Assembly (NCBI GenBank): GCA_910577585.1
Contig: CAJTNN010000005.1
Coordinates: 2,005-66,004 of the forward strand
Reading direction: 5' to 3'
From: an uncultured Muribaculaceae bacterium
GTDB taxonomy: Bacteria; Bacteroidota; Bacteroidia; Bacteroidales; Muribaculaceae
DNA length: 64,000 bases
Below are positions 40,013 through 49,216 of the stretch, in pieces. Position 1 is the stretch's first letter; every line of letters starts with the position of its first letter. The notes under the pieces are model-generated. The model was not told the origin of the DNA. It made no database searches and saw only the letters and a program-made list of their open reading frames with translations. The translations under genes were made by a program, and so were the position numbers.

Positions 40013-40819
40013 ATGAGCAAACTTGAAAAAGCATATTATGCCTTGCAACGCATGGAGATGCGCGCAGCCGCATGCGACGATATAGTAGACCCGCGAGCCA
40101 ACATCATCGTGAGTCTGCTAGATCTCTGCATGATGCTGAGTGTGCCGATGGGGAGGGTGTCGACTCTGATATGGTTTGCTCTTTATCCGATTGTGAGTTC
40201 GGCCTGGCTTGGAGTGAGATTCGGAAGAGTATTTCTTAATTCACTCTACGTGCTACCGGTGGTGGTGCTGATTGGCATTTTCAATCCGATTCTTGACCAT
40301 ACGGCAGCCTTCAAAGTGGGAGGGTTGACTGTGAGCGTAGGCTGGCTGACCTTCACTTCGGTCATCATACGCGGATTGCTTGCCATGCAGTGCATTCTGA
40401 TTCTGATCTCTTCATGCGGATTTATCGGCATCTGCCGCGGACTGCGTCAGATGCATGTGCCGGCATTTCTGACTGACCAGTTGCAATTCGTATACCGTTA
40501 CATATCGGTGCTTCTTCTTGAGGCGCTTTCGATGCGCCGCGCGCGCGAGGCACGCGGATTCGGACGCAAAAGTTTTCCACTTAAGCTTTGGGGAGTGATG
40601 ATAGGTCAGTTATTTCTGCGTGCAATCGACCGATCTGAACGCATCAACCGTGCCATGATGGCCCGGGGGTTTGACGGCACATTGCCTCGCTTTGCCGCCG
40701 ATGCAGAAAAATCCCTGCTGACCTCGCCCTCCACAATTTTCTATATCCTGCTTCTTGGCGGCGGGAGCGTGGCATTGCGATTTATGGACACTGCGGCTCT
40801 CTTCAACTGGGTCGGATAA
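40013..40819 (+). CDS. nikQ: ECF transporter T component (CbiQ/NikQ-like)
   Basis: 268 residues, five to six helices. The two Ala-Arg-Gly coupling motifs of T components are visible: RAREARGFG and AMMARGFDG. They contact the ATPase. Lies 48 bases after the S component and 33 before the ATPase, giving the order M-Q-O. Confidence 0.9.
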   Translation: MSKLEKAYYALQRMEMRAAACDDIVDPRANIIVSLLDLCMMLSVPMGRVSTLIWFALYPIVSSAWLGVRFGRVFLNSLYVLPVVVLIGIFNPILDHTAAFKVGGLTVSVGWLTFTSVIIRGLLAMQCILILISSCGFIGICRGLRQMHVPAFLTDQLQFVYRYISVLLLEALSMRRAREARGFGRKSFPLKLWGVMIGQLFLRAIDRSERINRAMMARGFDGTLPRFAADAEKSLLTSPSTIFYILLLGGGSVALRFMDTAALFNWVG

Positions 40820-40851
40820 GTAATCAATCTAAGAAATCAGAAATATCGGTT

Positions 40852-41592
40852 ATGAGTCATCATTTCATAAAATTCACAGATGTGCATTATGCCTATCCTG
40901 ATGGACATGAGGCGCTGAAGGGGGTGTCGCTGCTGATTACCCATGGCGAGCGTGTGGCTCTTTTAGGGCGTAACGGCGCCGGTAAGTCTACCCTTATACT
41001 CCTCACCGACGGTTTGCTCACGGCATCGCATGGTGAAGTCAACATAGGCGATGTGCCGGTAGAGAAGCGCACACTGCCTCTGATACGCCAGACAGTGGGG
41101 ATGGTGTTCCAGAACCCCGACGACCAACTCTTCATGCCCACTGTAGAGGAAGATGTGGCTTTCGGGCCACTCAATATGCAACTTCCCACGCAGGAGGTAA
41201 GGCGCCGTGTAGAGAGCGCCCTAAAAGCCACCGGCACCTATGAGCTGCGCCACCGCTCGCCCATGCAGCTATCCGGCGGACAGAAAAGGAGTGTGGCTAT
41301 CGCCACGGTTCTATCTATGGAGCCCTCGATACTTGTGCTCGATGAACCCACCTCAAACCTTGACTTCGCGGCACGCCGCGACCTTATAAAGGTACTTAAA
41401 GAGTTTACCCACACGCAGCTCATTGCCACCCACGACCTCGCCATGGCGCGCGAGTTATGTCCGCGCAGCATAGTCATCGACGATGGTCGTGTAGTGGCCG
41501 ACGGCCCTACCGAAGAGTTGGTGGCCGACCCTGACGTTTGCGCCGTGCTTGGGCTGCAGGATGAGGTGGAGAGGGAGATTGGTCCAGTCTGA
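40852..41592 (+). CDS. nikO: ECF transporter ATPase (CbiO/NikO-like)
   Basis: 246 residues. Walker A GRNGAGKSTL, Q-loop FQNPDDQLF (typical of ECF ATPases), signature LSGGQKRSVAIA, Walker B ILVLDEPTSNLD and the H-loop ATHD are complete. Powers metal import with the M and Q subunits. The run ends at a terminator at 41676-41721. Confidence 0.94.
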   Translation: MSHHFIKFTDVHYAYPDGHEALKGVSLLITHGERVALLGRNGAGKSTLILLTDGLLTASHGEVNIGDVPVEKRTLPLIRQTVGMVFQNPDDQLFMPTVEEDVAFGPLNMQLPTQEVRRRVESALKATGTYELRHRSPMQLSGGQKRSVAIATVLSMEPSILVLDEPTSNLDFAARRDLIKVLKEFTHTQLIATHDLAMARELCPRSIVIDDGRVVADGPTEELVADPDVCAVLGLQDEVEREIGPV

Positions 41593-41675
41593 TGCGAGAT
41601 CTGCAGACGCTCTCAATCCTAATCATAGAAGATTATCGAACTTAAGAAGGGCAAATAGAGTTTTAATATCAGAAC

Positions 41676-41721
41676 GGCGCATGACCAGCCATCCGGCACA
41701 ACCCATGCGCCACACTCTTTT
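41676..41721 (+). terminator. Terminator after nikMQO
   Basis: Perfect 8-bp stem ggcgcatg/catgcgcc (41676-41683, 41704-41711) and a run of five T. Confidence 0.7.
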
Positions 41722-41748
41722 TCTCTAAATCTCTAAACTATATACTAT

Positions 41749-42687
41749 ATGATTCAGCATTACTATACGGCCCAAGAGACCCATCGGCGCAAGATTATCT
41801 ATTTCTGCATGCACATGTTTGTGCTCTTGTTGTCGTTGTTTCTGATTGTCACGATATCGGTTGACACGTTCAAGAACGTGGCCTTCTATCGTGAGCCTCA
41901 ATTCATGGAGATAGATTTCTGGATCTGTATCCTCTTCCTGCTTGACTTCTTTGTAGAGTGGGCTATTTCTGAACGCAAATGGCGCTATCTGTCGACCCAC
42001 TTCCTATTTCTGCTCGTGTCGATTCCTTATAGCGCGATTATCCAGTACTATGGCTGGACTTTCGAGCCGAAGGTAGCTTATCTGATTCGCTACATACCGC
42101 TCGTACGCGGTGGTTATGCGCTGGCTATGGTTGTCAACTGGCTGACCTCGAATCGTGCCACAGGTCTGTTCCTGGCATATACCATATCGTTGATTGCCAC
42201 TCTATATTTTGCCAGTGTGGTATTCTTCGTTTTTGAACAGGACACCAATCCGCTGGTCAAGACCTACAGCGACGCGCTATGGTGGGCTGCGATGGATATG
42301 ACTACCGTAGGCTCCAACATCATCGCCGTCACTCCAATCGGTAAGATTCTATCGGTATTGTTGGCTGCATTGGGTATGATGCTCTTCCCGATATTCACAG
42401 TCTATATCACCAACTTGATTCAGAGCCGCAACCAGCGTGGATGGATAATAGGGCAGGGCAACTTTGATAATGAGGCTCAAAGCGAGGATACCGACCACAC
42501 GGCTCAACCCGCTATCGCATCGGCGCCGGCAGACTCAGCTGCGAAATCTGACACTTCATCATCAGTGCCTGAGGCGGCCTCGGGCGCTACTGATGTATCC
42601 GATACAAGTTCGGGCACCTCATCACAATCAGAAGCCGACATCTCATCGACCGCCACCTCATCGGGGCCGTCAAATTCGATTCATTGA
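41749..42687 (+). CDS. Voltage-gated K+-channel-like protein with atypical filter
   Basis: 312 residues. Six hydrophobic segments within 1-225, including an Arg-containing fourth segment (YLIRYIPLVRGGYALAM). The pore loop reads DMTTVGSN (183-190), where K+ channels have TTVGYGD. The last 80 residues are a low-complexity Ser/Thr/Ala/Asp tail. Probably an inner-membrane ion channel; selectivity is uncertain because of the changed filter. Stands alone. Confidence 0.8.
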   Translation: MIQHYYTAQETHRRKIIYFCMHMFVLLLSLFLIVTISVDTFKNVAFYREPQFMEIDFWICILFLLDFFVEWAISERKWRYLSTHFLFLLVSIPYSAIIQYYGWTFEPKVAYLIRYIPLVRGGYALAMVVNWLTSNRATGLFLAYTISLIATLYFASVVFFVFEQDTNPLVKTYSDALWWAAMDMTTVGSNIIAVTPIGKILSVLLAALGMMLFPIFTVYITNLIQSRNQRGWIIGQGNFDNEAQSEDTDHTAQPAIASAPADSAAKSDTSSSVPEAASGATDVSDTSSGTSSQSEADISSTATSSGPSNSIH

Positions 42688-42737
42688 GCCACACGCGATG
42701 GCGTGAAGATAGCATTCCTCAATCCAAACCCATAAAT

Positions 42738-42783
42738 ATGACAGAGGCTCTGCCGGGCGTGATGACGGCGGAGCCTCTGTCAT
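42738..42783. terminator. Terminator between convergent genes
   Basis: Perfect 13-bp arms atgacagaggctc/gagcctctgtcat (42738-42750, 42771-42783) between the channel gene and the MurF-like gene. Confidence 0.65.
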
Positions 42784-42801
42784 AATGCGCGATATTGATT
42801 C

Positions 42802-44406
42802 TTACTTGAAGGTATCCGGGAGGTCATTCTCATAAAGGATTGTGTCGCCAGGCCTGAGTATGCGCGAAAGGATCTGCTGCGCCTCATTGAAGCTGGCAGC
42901 TGAATAGAGATTCTTGCTGTCGAAGCCTTCGGCAAGTATTCCCTTTGTGAGAGCCTCATGATTGATATCGTTGACCACGATGGCGATGTCGGCGTTGCGG
43001 CCTATGTGGTGGCCGAGCTCCTGATTAAGCTCATAGCTGCGGTCGGCAAGTTCAATCATTCCCGGAGTCACGCAAATGCGGCGCCCCTGGTCCTTGAATC
43101 GGCCAAGCACCTCCAATGCCATGCGCGAACCTACCGGATTGCTGTTGAACGCATCATCGATGATTGTCACACCGCCGGGTGTGCGCTTCATGCTGAGGCG
43201 ATGCTCAACTTGCTCAATGCGCCCAACACCCTGCTGAATCTTATCGACAGGCATGCCGAGTTTGAGCGCCACAATAATTGCGGCGAGCAGATTCGATATA
43301 TTGCATTCGCCCACGAGGCGTGTACGGAAAGCCAGACGCTCGCCATCGGGTGTCACCACACTGAAGGCAGTGCCCTCGGCAGAATACTCGATATCCTCAG
43401 CCTTATAGTGAGCCTTCTCAGGAGCGCTGACAGCATAGCGGATGCAGCCGGTGTTGTCGACCTTTCTGGCGGCAGCCGGTGCGAAATCATTATTGACCAC
43501 AATAAATCCATCGCGGGGCAGAGCATCAGCAAGTTCGAATTTAGTGTCACGCACGGCATCGATCGAGCCGAACGTCTCGAGATGCATCGGACCTACGGCA
43601 GTGATTATGCCGCACTGGGGGTCGACCAAATCGCAAATCTCCTTGATATCACCACGCTGCTTGGCCCCCATCTCGCAAATGAAGACTTCGGTGTATGGCT
43701 TCATCATCTCGCGCACGGTGCGAATGACACCCATCGGCGTGTTGTAGCTTCCCGGTGTCATGAGAGTCTCAAACTGCTCGGAGAGTATGGTGTGAAGGTA
43801 ATGCTTAGTGCTCGTCTTGCCATAACTCCCTGTGATGCCTATGACCTTAAGGTCAGGCATTGATTTGAGAATATTGCGGGCCTCCATCCAGTAGTGGTGG
43901 TTGATGCGTGCCTCCACCGGCTTGAGAAGCCACACGGCAGCCATCACAAAAGCCCAGGATAGAACGCAGCACAGCAGCATCACCGACACTACAAACTCCG
44001 GACCATTATAGAACTCCACCATATCCTCACGGCCACCTTTGAAGAAGATGAGCAGCAGATAGGGGATAAGTGTGAGTATGGCCGCCACCGTGTAGATGCG
44101 TTTTACACGCGGAGTGAACACAAGCGGCTTCTTATGCTTTGCCTTCAGTATGGGCCAGCACTGACAAAGTGCCACCAGAGCAGTGAGCAGAAGGCAGAGC
44201 GCCGGGGTGAGAAGTGTGGATAGCAGAAGAAATATAAGCGCCACATTCACCAATCTGCGGGCCGGAAGAAAATTTCCCTGCTCGAGCCAGCGCCAATAGC
44301 GCGAAATGCGATAGCTGTTCTGCTGCAACATGTGGATGTCGGACTTAAGATTAAGAAGCATGTATATGCCGCACACCACATATATTGATATTAAGAAAAT
44401 ACTCAT
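42802..44406 (-). CDS. Membrane-anchored MurF-like Mur ligase
   Basis: 534 residues. The first about 165 residues contain four to five transmembrane helices, absent from classical MurF. The Mur ligase core follows: P-loop VIGITGSYGKTSTK (P-loop Lys197), YNTPMGVIRT, EMGAKQRGDI, NISNLLAAI and DDAFNSNPVGSRMAL. MurF adds D-Ala-D-Ala to the peptidoglycan precursor, but a true murF may be elsewhere; the membrane domain suggests a different substrate. An alpha/beta hydrolase gene lies 54 bases upstream. Confidence 0.82.
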   Translation of the reverse strand: MSIFLISIYVVCGIYMLLNLKSDIHMLQQNSYRISRYWRWLEQGNFLPARRLVNVALIFLLLSTLLTPALCLLLTALVALCQCWPILKAKHKKPLVFTPRVKRIYTVAAILTLIPYLLLIFFKGGREDMVEFYNGPEFVVSVMLLCCVLSWAFVMAAVWLLKPVEARINHHYWMEARNILKSMPDLKVIGITGSYGKTSTKHYLHTILSEQFETLMTPGSYNTPMGVIRTVREMMKPYTEVFICEMGAKQRGDIKEICDLVDPQCGIITAVGPMHLETFGSIDAVRDTKFELADALPRDGFIVVNNDFAPAAARKVDNTGCIRYAVSAPEKAHYKAEDIEYSAEGTAFSVVTPDGERLAFRTRLVGECNISNLLAAIIVALKLGMPVDKIQQGVGRIEQVEHRLSMKRTPGGVTIIDDAFNSNPVGSRMALEVLGRFKDQGRRICVTPGMIELADRSYELNQELGHHIGRNADIAIVVNDINHEALTKGILAEGFDSKNLYSAASFNEAQQILSRILRPGDTILYENDLPDTFK

Positions 44407-44459
44407 TTTATAGTGATAACTTATGATTTTCGTGAGTCAGGATAAGACATACGCGTCAG

Positions 44460-45245
44460 CTAACTGCCTGCAAGCTCCTTTTTAAAGAACTCCCGCATCA
44501 CGGCTCTGAAACCGGCAGGATTGTCAAGGAAGCTATAGTGGCCGCATCCTTTGAAACTCGCTATACCTGAATCCGGAATAAGACGATTCATGATTTTGGC
44601 ATCATTTAGAGGGGTGGCAGTATCGAGTTCACCCCACACAAGCAGCGTCGGAGCCTTGATGGAGGGCATTACATGGCAGAGATCCTCGTTGACACACTTG
44701 CTGAGTATGCCTCGCATCACAGGGGTGGAATTGCGATAATCGGCCGACCCGGCCTTCCCCCGGTAGCGCTCAAGCATCTTCGTGCCGAGGCTTTTGCCTA
44801 ATATCACCGGCAGGGTATGCTTGAGCGCCTTATAGGTGTAAACCTTCGCATACCATTTCAAGCCATGGCGCGGCTTGACACCGGCGGCATCCACAAGCAC
44901 CAGTTTCCTGACATAATCATTGCGTGAGGAGAGAAGTATGCCTATGCGGCCACCGAAACTATGGCCTATAAGCGTCACATCGCGTAAAGCCAGGCGGCTG
45001 ATGAACTTCTCTACGAACTGAGTATACTTCTCCACACCCCAGATTTCAGGGGGTTCTGGAGTCTGGCCATGCCCCGGAAGGTCAAGGCTAAGAACCCGCA
45101 TGCCAGGTTCAAGCACAGCTGCGATAGAGGCCACCGTCTTCACCTCGCATCCCCAGCCATGCATCAGCACCACAGTCGGGCCATCCTGGCGTCCGGTGTC
45201 GGTATAATGGAGTTTCACTCCATCTATGTCAATATATTTATCCAA
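44460..45245 (-). CDS. Alpha/beta hydrolase
   Basis: 261 residues. Oxyanion-hole HGWG motif near residue 29, nucleophile elbow GHSFGG, acid in LVWGELDTATP and catalytic His in GCGHYSFLDNP. Esterase, amidase or C-C hydrolase of unknown substrate, cytosolic (no signal peptide). Paired with the membrane Mur-ligase-like protein downstream, so it may act on a peptidoglycan-related or lipid substrate; inference. Confidence 0.87.
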   Translation of the reverse strand: MDKYIDIDGVKLHYTDTGRQDGPTVVLMHGWGCEVKTVASIAAVLEPGMRVLSLDLPGHGQTPEPPEIWGVEKYTQFVEKFISRLALRDVTLIGHSFGGRIGILLSSRNDYVRKLVLVDAAGVKPRHGLKWYAKVYTYKALKHTLPVILGKSLGTKMLERYRGKAGSADYRNSTPVMRGILSKCVNEDLCHVMPSIKAPTLLVWGELDTATPLNDAKIMNRLIPDSGIASFKGCGHYSFLDNPAGFRAVMREFFKKELAGS

Positions 45246-45285
45246 TTTTAAAGGAAGTCTAAAAGTAGAATTCGTAGAGAGGTCA

Positions 45286-46224
45286 TCAATTTTGACCGGT
45301 GTTGACCATCGGCGTCACAGGTTCATCGCCACAAAGCACCACAAGCAGATTGCTCACCATTGAGGCCTTGGCCGCGGGGGTGAGCTCCACCACCTTGCCA
45401 TCCTCGAGCCGGTTGAGGGCCATCTCCACCATCGACACGGCTCCCTCCACAATCTTCTCACGCGCCGTGATAATGGCCGAAGCCTGCTGACGGCGAAGCA
45501 TCACAGCCGCAATCTCAGGGGCATAAGCCAAATAATTGAGGCGAGCCTCCACAACTTCGATACCGGCCATAGCCAGACGCTCATTGATTTTGCGTTCGAG
45601 CAAGTCATTGATGGCTTCGCCGCCATCACGCAGTGTGAGTTCATCAGGATGCTCCGGCTGCGGATCGTAAGCGAAATGGCTTGTCACCTCACGCAGAGCG
45701 GCATCGCTCTGGATTCTCACGAAGTTGTTGAGCGCTGCATTGCTCAGAGCGCCACCCTGGGCGGCTGAGAGTGAAGAGGCATCAAGATCGAAAATCACGC
45801 GGTATGTGTCTTTCACCTTCCACACCAGCACCATGCCTATCATCACGGGATTACCCACCTTATCATTGACCTTGATGGGATCTATATCCATGTTGCGTAT
45901 GCGCAGAGATATCTTCTTGCGCGACATGAAGGGATTGACCCAATAGTAACCTATCTTATGGCATGTGCCCCGGTACTTACCGAAAAATATCATCACTCGT
46001 GCCTCGTTAGGTTCCTGGATGAAATAGCCCACGAGTCCCAGGAAGAAGACGACGAGCAACACACCCGATGCACCGGCCGAAAGCCACAGATTATCCTCGC
46101 CCCCAACCACGATGCAGGTCACTATAAGCGCAGGTACCAGGATAAAAGTCCAGAAGAGCATCGCAAATCCGTTGATGCACAATCCCTTGTATTCAAACTC
46201 CTTATTTTCAGTGTAGTCTGACAT
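45286..46224 (-). CDS. SPFH/band 7 (stomatin-like) membrane protein
   Basis: 312 residues. Two hydrophobic segments near the N-terminus (about 17-40 and 48-68), then the SPFH domain: EPNEARVMIFFGKYRGT, GYYWVNPF, VNDKVGNPVMIGMVLVWKVKD and the coiled-coil RLNYLAYAPEIAAVMLRRQQASAII. Forms membrane microdomain oligomers in known relatives. Single gene between the hydrolase and agmatine genes. Confidence 0.88.
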   Translation of the reverse strand: MSDYTENKEFEYKGLCINGFAMLFWTFILVPALIVTCIVVGGEDNLWLSAGASGVLLVVFFLGLVGYFIQEPNEARVMIFFGKYRGTCHKIGYYWVNPFMSRKKISLRIRNMDIDPIKVNDKVGNPVMIGMVLVWKVKDTYRVIFDLDASSLSAAQGGALSNAALNNFVRIQSDAALREVTSHFAYDPQPEHPDELTLRDGGEAINDLLERKINERLAMAGIEVVEARLNYLAYAPEIAAVMLRRQQASAIITAREKIVEGAVSMVEMALNRLEDGKVVELTPAAKASMVSNLLVVLCGDEPVTPMVNTGQN

Positions 46225-46301
46225 ATTATAAATCTTATTTTTGTTGACTAACTACTGCGAAAATCGCCGATACGGCGGCGGTATCCACAGCCACGCCACA
46301 C

Positions 46302-47207
46302 TCAGTCGAGGAATCGGCTGGTGAGACCGCTATAATTCTCAATGCGGCGATCGCGCAGGAAGGGCCACCAGCGACGCACATTCTCAGAACGCTCGAGGTC
46401 AATGTCGACAAGGCGCTCTTCGGCAGTAGCCTCGCCACACTCACACAGGAACTCCCCTTGCGGGCCGGCCACGAAACTTGAGCCCCAGAAATCTATTCCG
46501 GATGTATCACCTGTCGGGTCCTCCTCGTAACCCACGCGGTTGACGCTCACCACCGGCAGACCATTAGCCACCGCATGACCGCGCTGCACCGTGATCCACG
46601 CATTGCGCTGACGCTGCTTCTCATCTTCATCATCATCCGGATTCCAGCCGATTGCCGTGGGGTAAATCAGAAGTTCCGCACCACGCAATGCCATAAGCCG
46701 GGCTGCTTCAGGATACCACTGGTCCCAGCACACGAGCACTCCCAGCCGTCCCACAGAGGTGTCAATCGGTTCGAAACCCATGTCGCCGGGCGCAAAGTAG
46801 AACTTCTCATAAAATCCCGGATCATCCGGAATATGCATCTTACGGTATTGTCCGGCAATCGAACCATCCTTTTCAAACACAATTGCCGTGTTGTGGTACA
46901 GTCCCGGCGCGCGACGCTCGAAAGCGCTCGTCACAAGCACCACACCATTCTGGCGTGCCGCCTCGGCATAGAAATCTGTAAACTCACCCGGCAGGTCGAC
47001 TGCCAGATTAAAATTGTCCACATTCTCAGTCTGACAGAAATAGAGCGAATCATGAAGCTCCGAGAGCACAATCAGTTGTGCCCCCTCATCGGCCAGATTC
47101 TGAATTGCCGCAAGATTACGGCTGCGATTTGAATCGACATCATCCGAAAAGAAATGCTGCACGATTCCTACCTTCAGATGCGGAGAGCGAGATGTAGTTC
47201 TATCCAT
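46302..47207 (-). CDS. aguB: N-carbamoylputrescine amidase
   Basis: 301 residues, nitrilase superfamily. Converts N-carbamoylputrescine to putrescine, CO2 and ammonia. Catalytic Glu (LSELHDSLYF), Lys (YRKMHIPDDPGFYEKFYF) and Cys (VLVCWDQWYPE) are present, with the subfamily word HIPDDPGFYEK. Its partner aguA lies about 135 bases upstream on the same strand, giving the two-step agmatine pathway. Confidence 0.94.
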   Translation of the reverse strand: MDRTTSRSPHLKVGIVQHFFSDDVDSNRSRNLAAIQNLADEGAQLIVLSELHDSLYFCQTENVDNFNLAVDLPGEFTDFYAEAARQNGVVLVTSAFERRAPGLYHNTAIVFEKDGSIAGQYRKMHIPDDPGFYEKFYFAPGDMGFEPIDTSVGRLGVLVCWDQWYPEAARLMALRGAELLIYPTAIGWNPDDDEDEKQRQRNAWITVQRGHAVANGLPVVSVNRVGYEEDPTGDTSGIDFWGSSFVAGPQGEFLCECGEATAEERLVDIDLERSENVRRWWPFLRDRRIENYSGLTSRFLD

Positions 47208-47342
47208 TTTATGTCGTATTTTTTAAATCATGTAAATAGTTTGACGCTATGTAATTGCCATGAATTAATCACAATTGCTGCTTTATGCACTTATTGAAGT
47301 CAGATGCGACGCACTTAATGGCAGGCATCCGACAGATAAGGC

Positions 47343-48401
47343 TCAGTTCTTGACAATAGCGTCATTGAAGTATCCTCTGTAGAGCTGCATCGTGGCACAA
47401 TGCAGCGAACCATGCTGACGTATGAGCGCGCGGCAGTCAACCCCCACCACTTCATGTTCCGGGAAGGCTATACGCATCGTCTGGCAAGCAAGACGGTCAT
47501 TCTCCGGCTGCCCATATACCGGCATGAAGATTGCCGAATCAGTCACCAGATAATTGGCGTAAGTGGCCGGCAATCTATCGCCATCCTCGTCAAATATCGG
47601 GTCAGGCATTGGCAATTCCACCAGGTTATAACTTTCACCCTCCGGAGTGCGGAAAAGTGTGAGCTGGGCACGCATGCGCAGCAGTGGCTCAAAATGCTCA
47701 TCATCCACATTGCGGCATCCGGTGAAGATGATGGTGTTGTTGGGGGCAAGACGAGCCAAAGTGTCGATATGCGAATCCGTATCGTCGCCGGCCAAAGCGC
47801 CGTAATCAAGCCACAACACATGATGCGCACCCAGTCGCTCAGCCAGAATCTCATTCAGCTCAGCCTTCGATTTCCCGCCATTTCGGTTTGGCGATGTGAG
47901 GCACCGGGTGGTGGTCATGATTGTCCCCTCGCCATCACTCTCAACAGAGCCCCCCTCAAGCACAAAATCACGCTCATTGCGATATTGCTCGGGGAGGATG
48001 ATATAGCGATCGCGCAGATGCAGATTAATCAGATTATCCTTATCGGCGGCGAATTTGAGTCCCCAGCCATTGAATCCGAAATCGAGCGCTCTGGGGCGTT
48101 CGCCACGCTCAACAGCTATCGGTCCATAGTCGCGTGTCCAGGTGTCGTTGAAATCCGCCTCCACGATTATCACCTTGCGCGGGTGCGGAAGCTGAGCCAC
48201 AAAATCCTCACCCTCCTGGCGCGAGCTGCAGAGCAGCACCACCTCGAGTCCATGCGAGGTGAAAGCAGCGATCATATCGGCATAACACCTGCGGATATCG
48301 GGCATCATATAGGCCCAGTCGGTGGCCTGATGCGGCAGAGCCATCAGAATTGCACACGGCGACTCCCATTCAGCCAACATGCGCGTATCAGTATTATTCA
48401 T
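47343..48401 (-). CDS. aguA: Agmatine deiminase
   Basis: 352 residues, peptidylarginine-deiminase family. Converts agmatine to N-carbamoylputrescine and ammonia. Motifs seen: WTRDYGPIAVERG, EGGSVESDGEG, DDTDSHIDTLARLAP and the C-terminal nucleophile in GSLHCATMQ. Transcribed ahead of aguB. Confidence 0.94.
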   Translation of the reverse strand: MNNTDTRMLAEWESPCAILMALPHQATDWAYMMPDIRRCYADMIAAFTSHGLEVVLLCSSRQEGEDFVAQLPHPRKVIIVEADFNDTWTRDYGPIAVERGERPRALDFGFNGWGLKFAADKDNLINLHLRDRYIILPEQYRNERDFVLEGGSVESDGEGTIMTTTRCLTSPNRNGGKSKAELNEILAERLGAHHVLWLDYGALAGDDTDSHIDTLARLAPNNTIIFTGCRNVDDEHFEPLLRMRAQLTLFRTPEGESYNLVELPMPDPIFDEDGDRLPATYANYLVTDSAIFMPVYGQPENDRLACQTMRIAFPEHEVVGVDCRALIRQHGSLHCATMQLYRGYFNDAIVKN

Positions 48402-48513
48402 CTATTTATCTCTTAATACGTTAAGCCATTTGCCGGGGCTTTGGCCGATTCGGTATGGCTATTAAATCTTCAAAAATAATAAATTCCGGTGATTAATAAA
48501 AGTATTTTTTCAC

Positions 48514-48521
48514 TAATTTTG
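48514..48521 (+). promoter_or_regulatory. -7 promoter box of DUF1599 gene
   Basis: TAATTTTG, 75 bases before the ATG; divergent from aguA. Confidence 0.5.
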
Positions 48522-48595
48522 CATACTGAAGGTCACCGCCCACTCCGTGTGAGAATCAGGCAGCTGGCCGCAACCGAAAAAAATCAGACTTTAAA

Positions 48596-49210
48596 ATGAG
48601 TAATACTGCTGAAGAATTTGCGGCCGAGATAGCGAGATGCCGCGATATTTTCAAAAAGAAAATGGCTGACTACGGCACATCATGGCGCATCATGCGCCCG
48701 ATGTCGCTGACTGACCAGATCTACATCAAGGCATGCCGCATACGTTCGCTCGAAGAGAAGGGTGGACAGGGCGCCGTAGACGAGGGGATTGAACCGGAGT
48801 TTATCGGTATAGTCAACTATTGCGCGATGGCATTGATTCAGGTTGAACTCGGTCCGGGCGAGAGCCTTGACCACGCAGAGGCCCTCAAACTCTATGATAA
48901 GTCAATCGCCGATGCCACCCAACTGATGCTCAACAAGAATCATGACTACGATGAGGCATGGCGCGGCATGCGTGTAAGCAGCTTCACCGACATCATTCTT
49001 CAGAAACTGTTGCGCACCAAAGAGATTGAATCACATGCCGGACGCACACTCATCTCAGAGGGCGTAGAGGCAAACTATATGGATATGATCAACTATGCCC
49101 TTTTTGCTCTCATAAAACTTTCAGAGGGGAAAGAAAGGGCCAAGTATGAGGTGCCGGTAGTGTCGTTTGCCGATGGCAACCAGGCATCTGCCGCCCCGTT
49201 AAATCCCTGA
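48596..49210 (+). CDS. DUF1599 family protein
   Basis: 204 residues built of two repeats. IFKKKMADYGTSWRIMR...IRSLEEKG...GIVNYCAMALIQ is echoed by LMLNKNHDYDEAWRGMR...RTKEIESHAG...DMINYALFALIK. The helical KNHDYxxxW pattern recalls all-alpha NTP-pyrophosphohydrolase-like proteins, but activity is unknown. Six bases before the BT_3928-family gene, as is common in Bacteroidales, so co-expressed. Confidence 0.85.
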   Translation: MSNTAEEFAAEIARCRDIFKKKMADYGTSWRIMRPMSLTDQIYIKACRIRSLEEKGGQGAVDEGIEPEFIGIVNYCAMALIQVELGPGESLDHAEALKLYDKSIADATQLMLNKNHDYDEAWRGMRVSSFTDIILQKLLRTKEIESHAGRTLISEGVEANYMDMINYALFALIKLSEGKERAKYEVPVVSFADGNQASAAPLNP

Positions 49211-49216
49211 TAGCCT

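Noticed and set aside
47400..48416. 338-residue open frame antisense to aguA
   Set aside because: Shadow of the agmatine deiminase gene; no promoter or motif.
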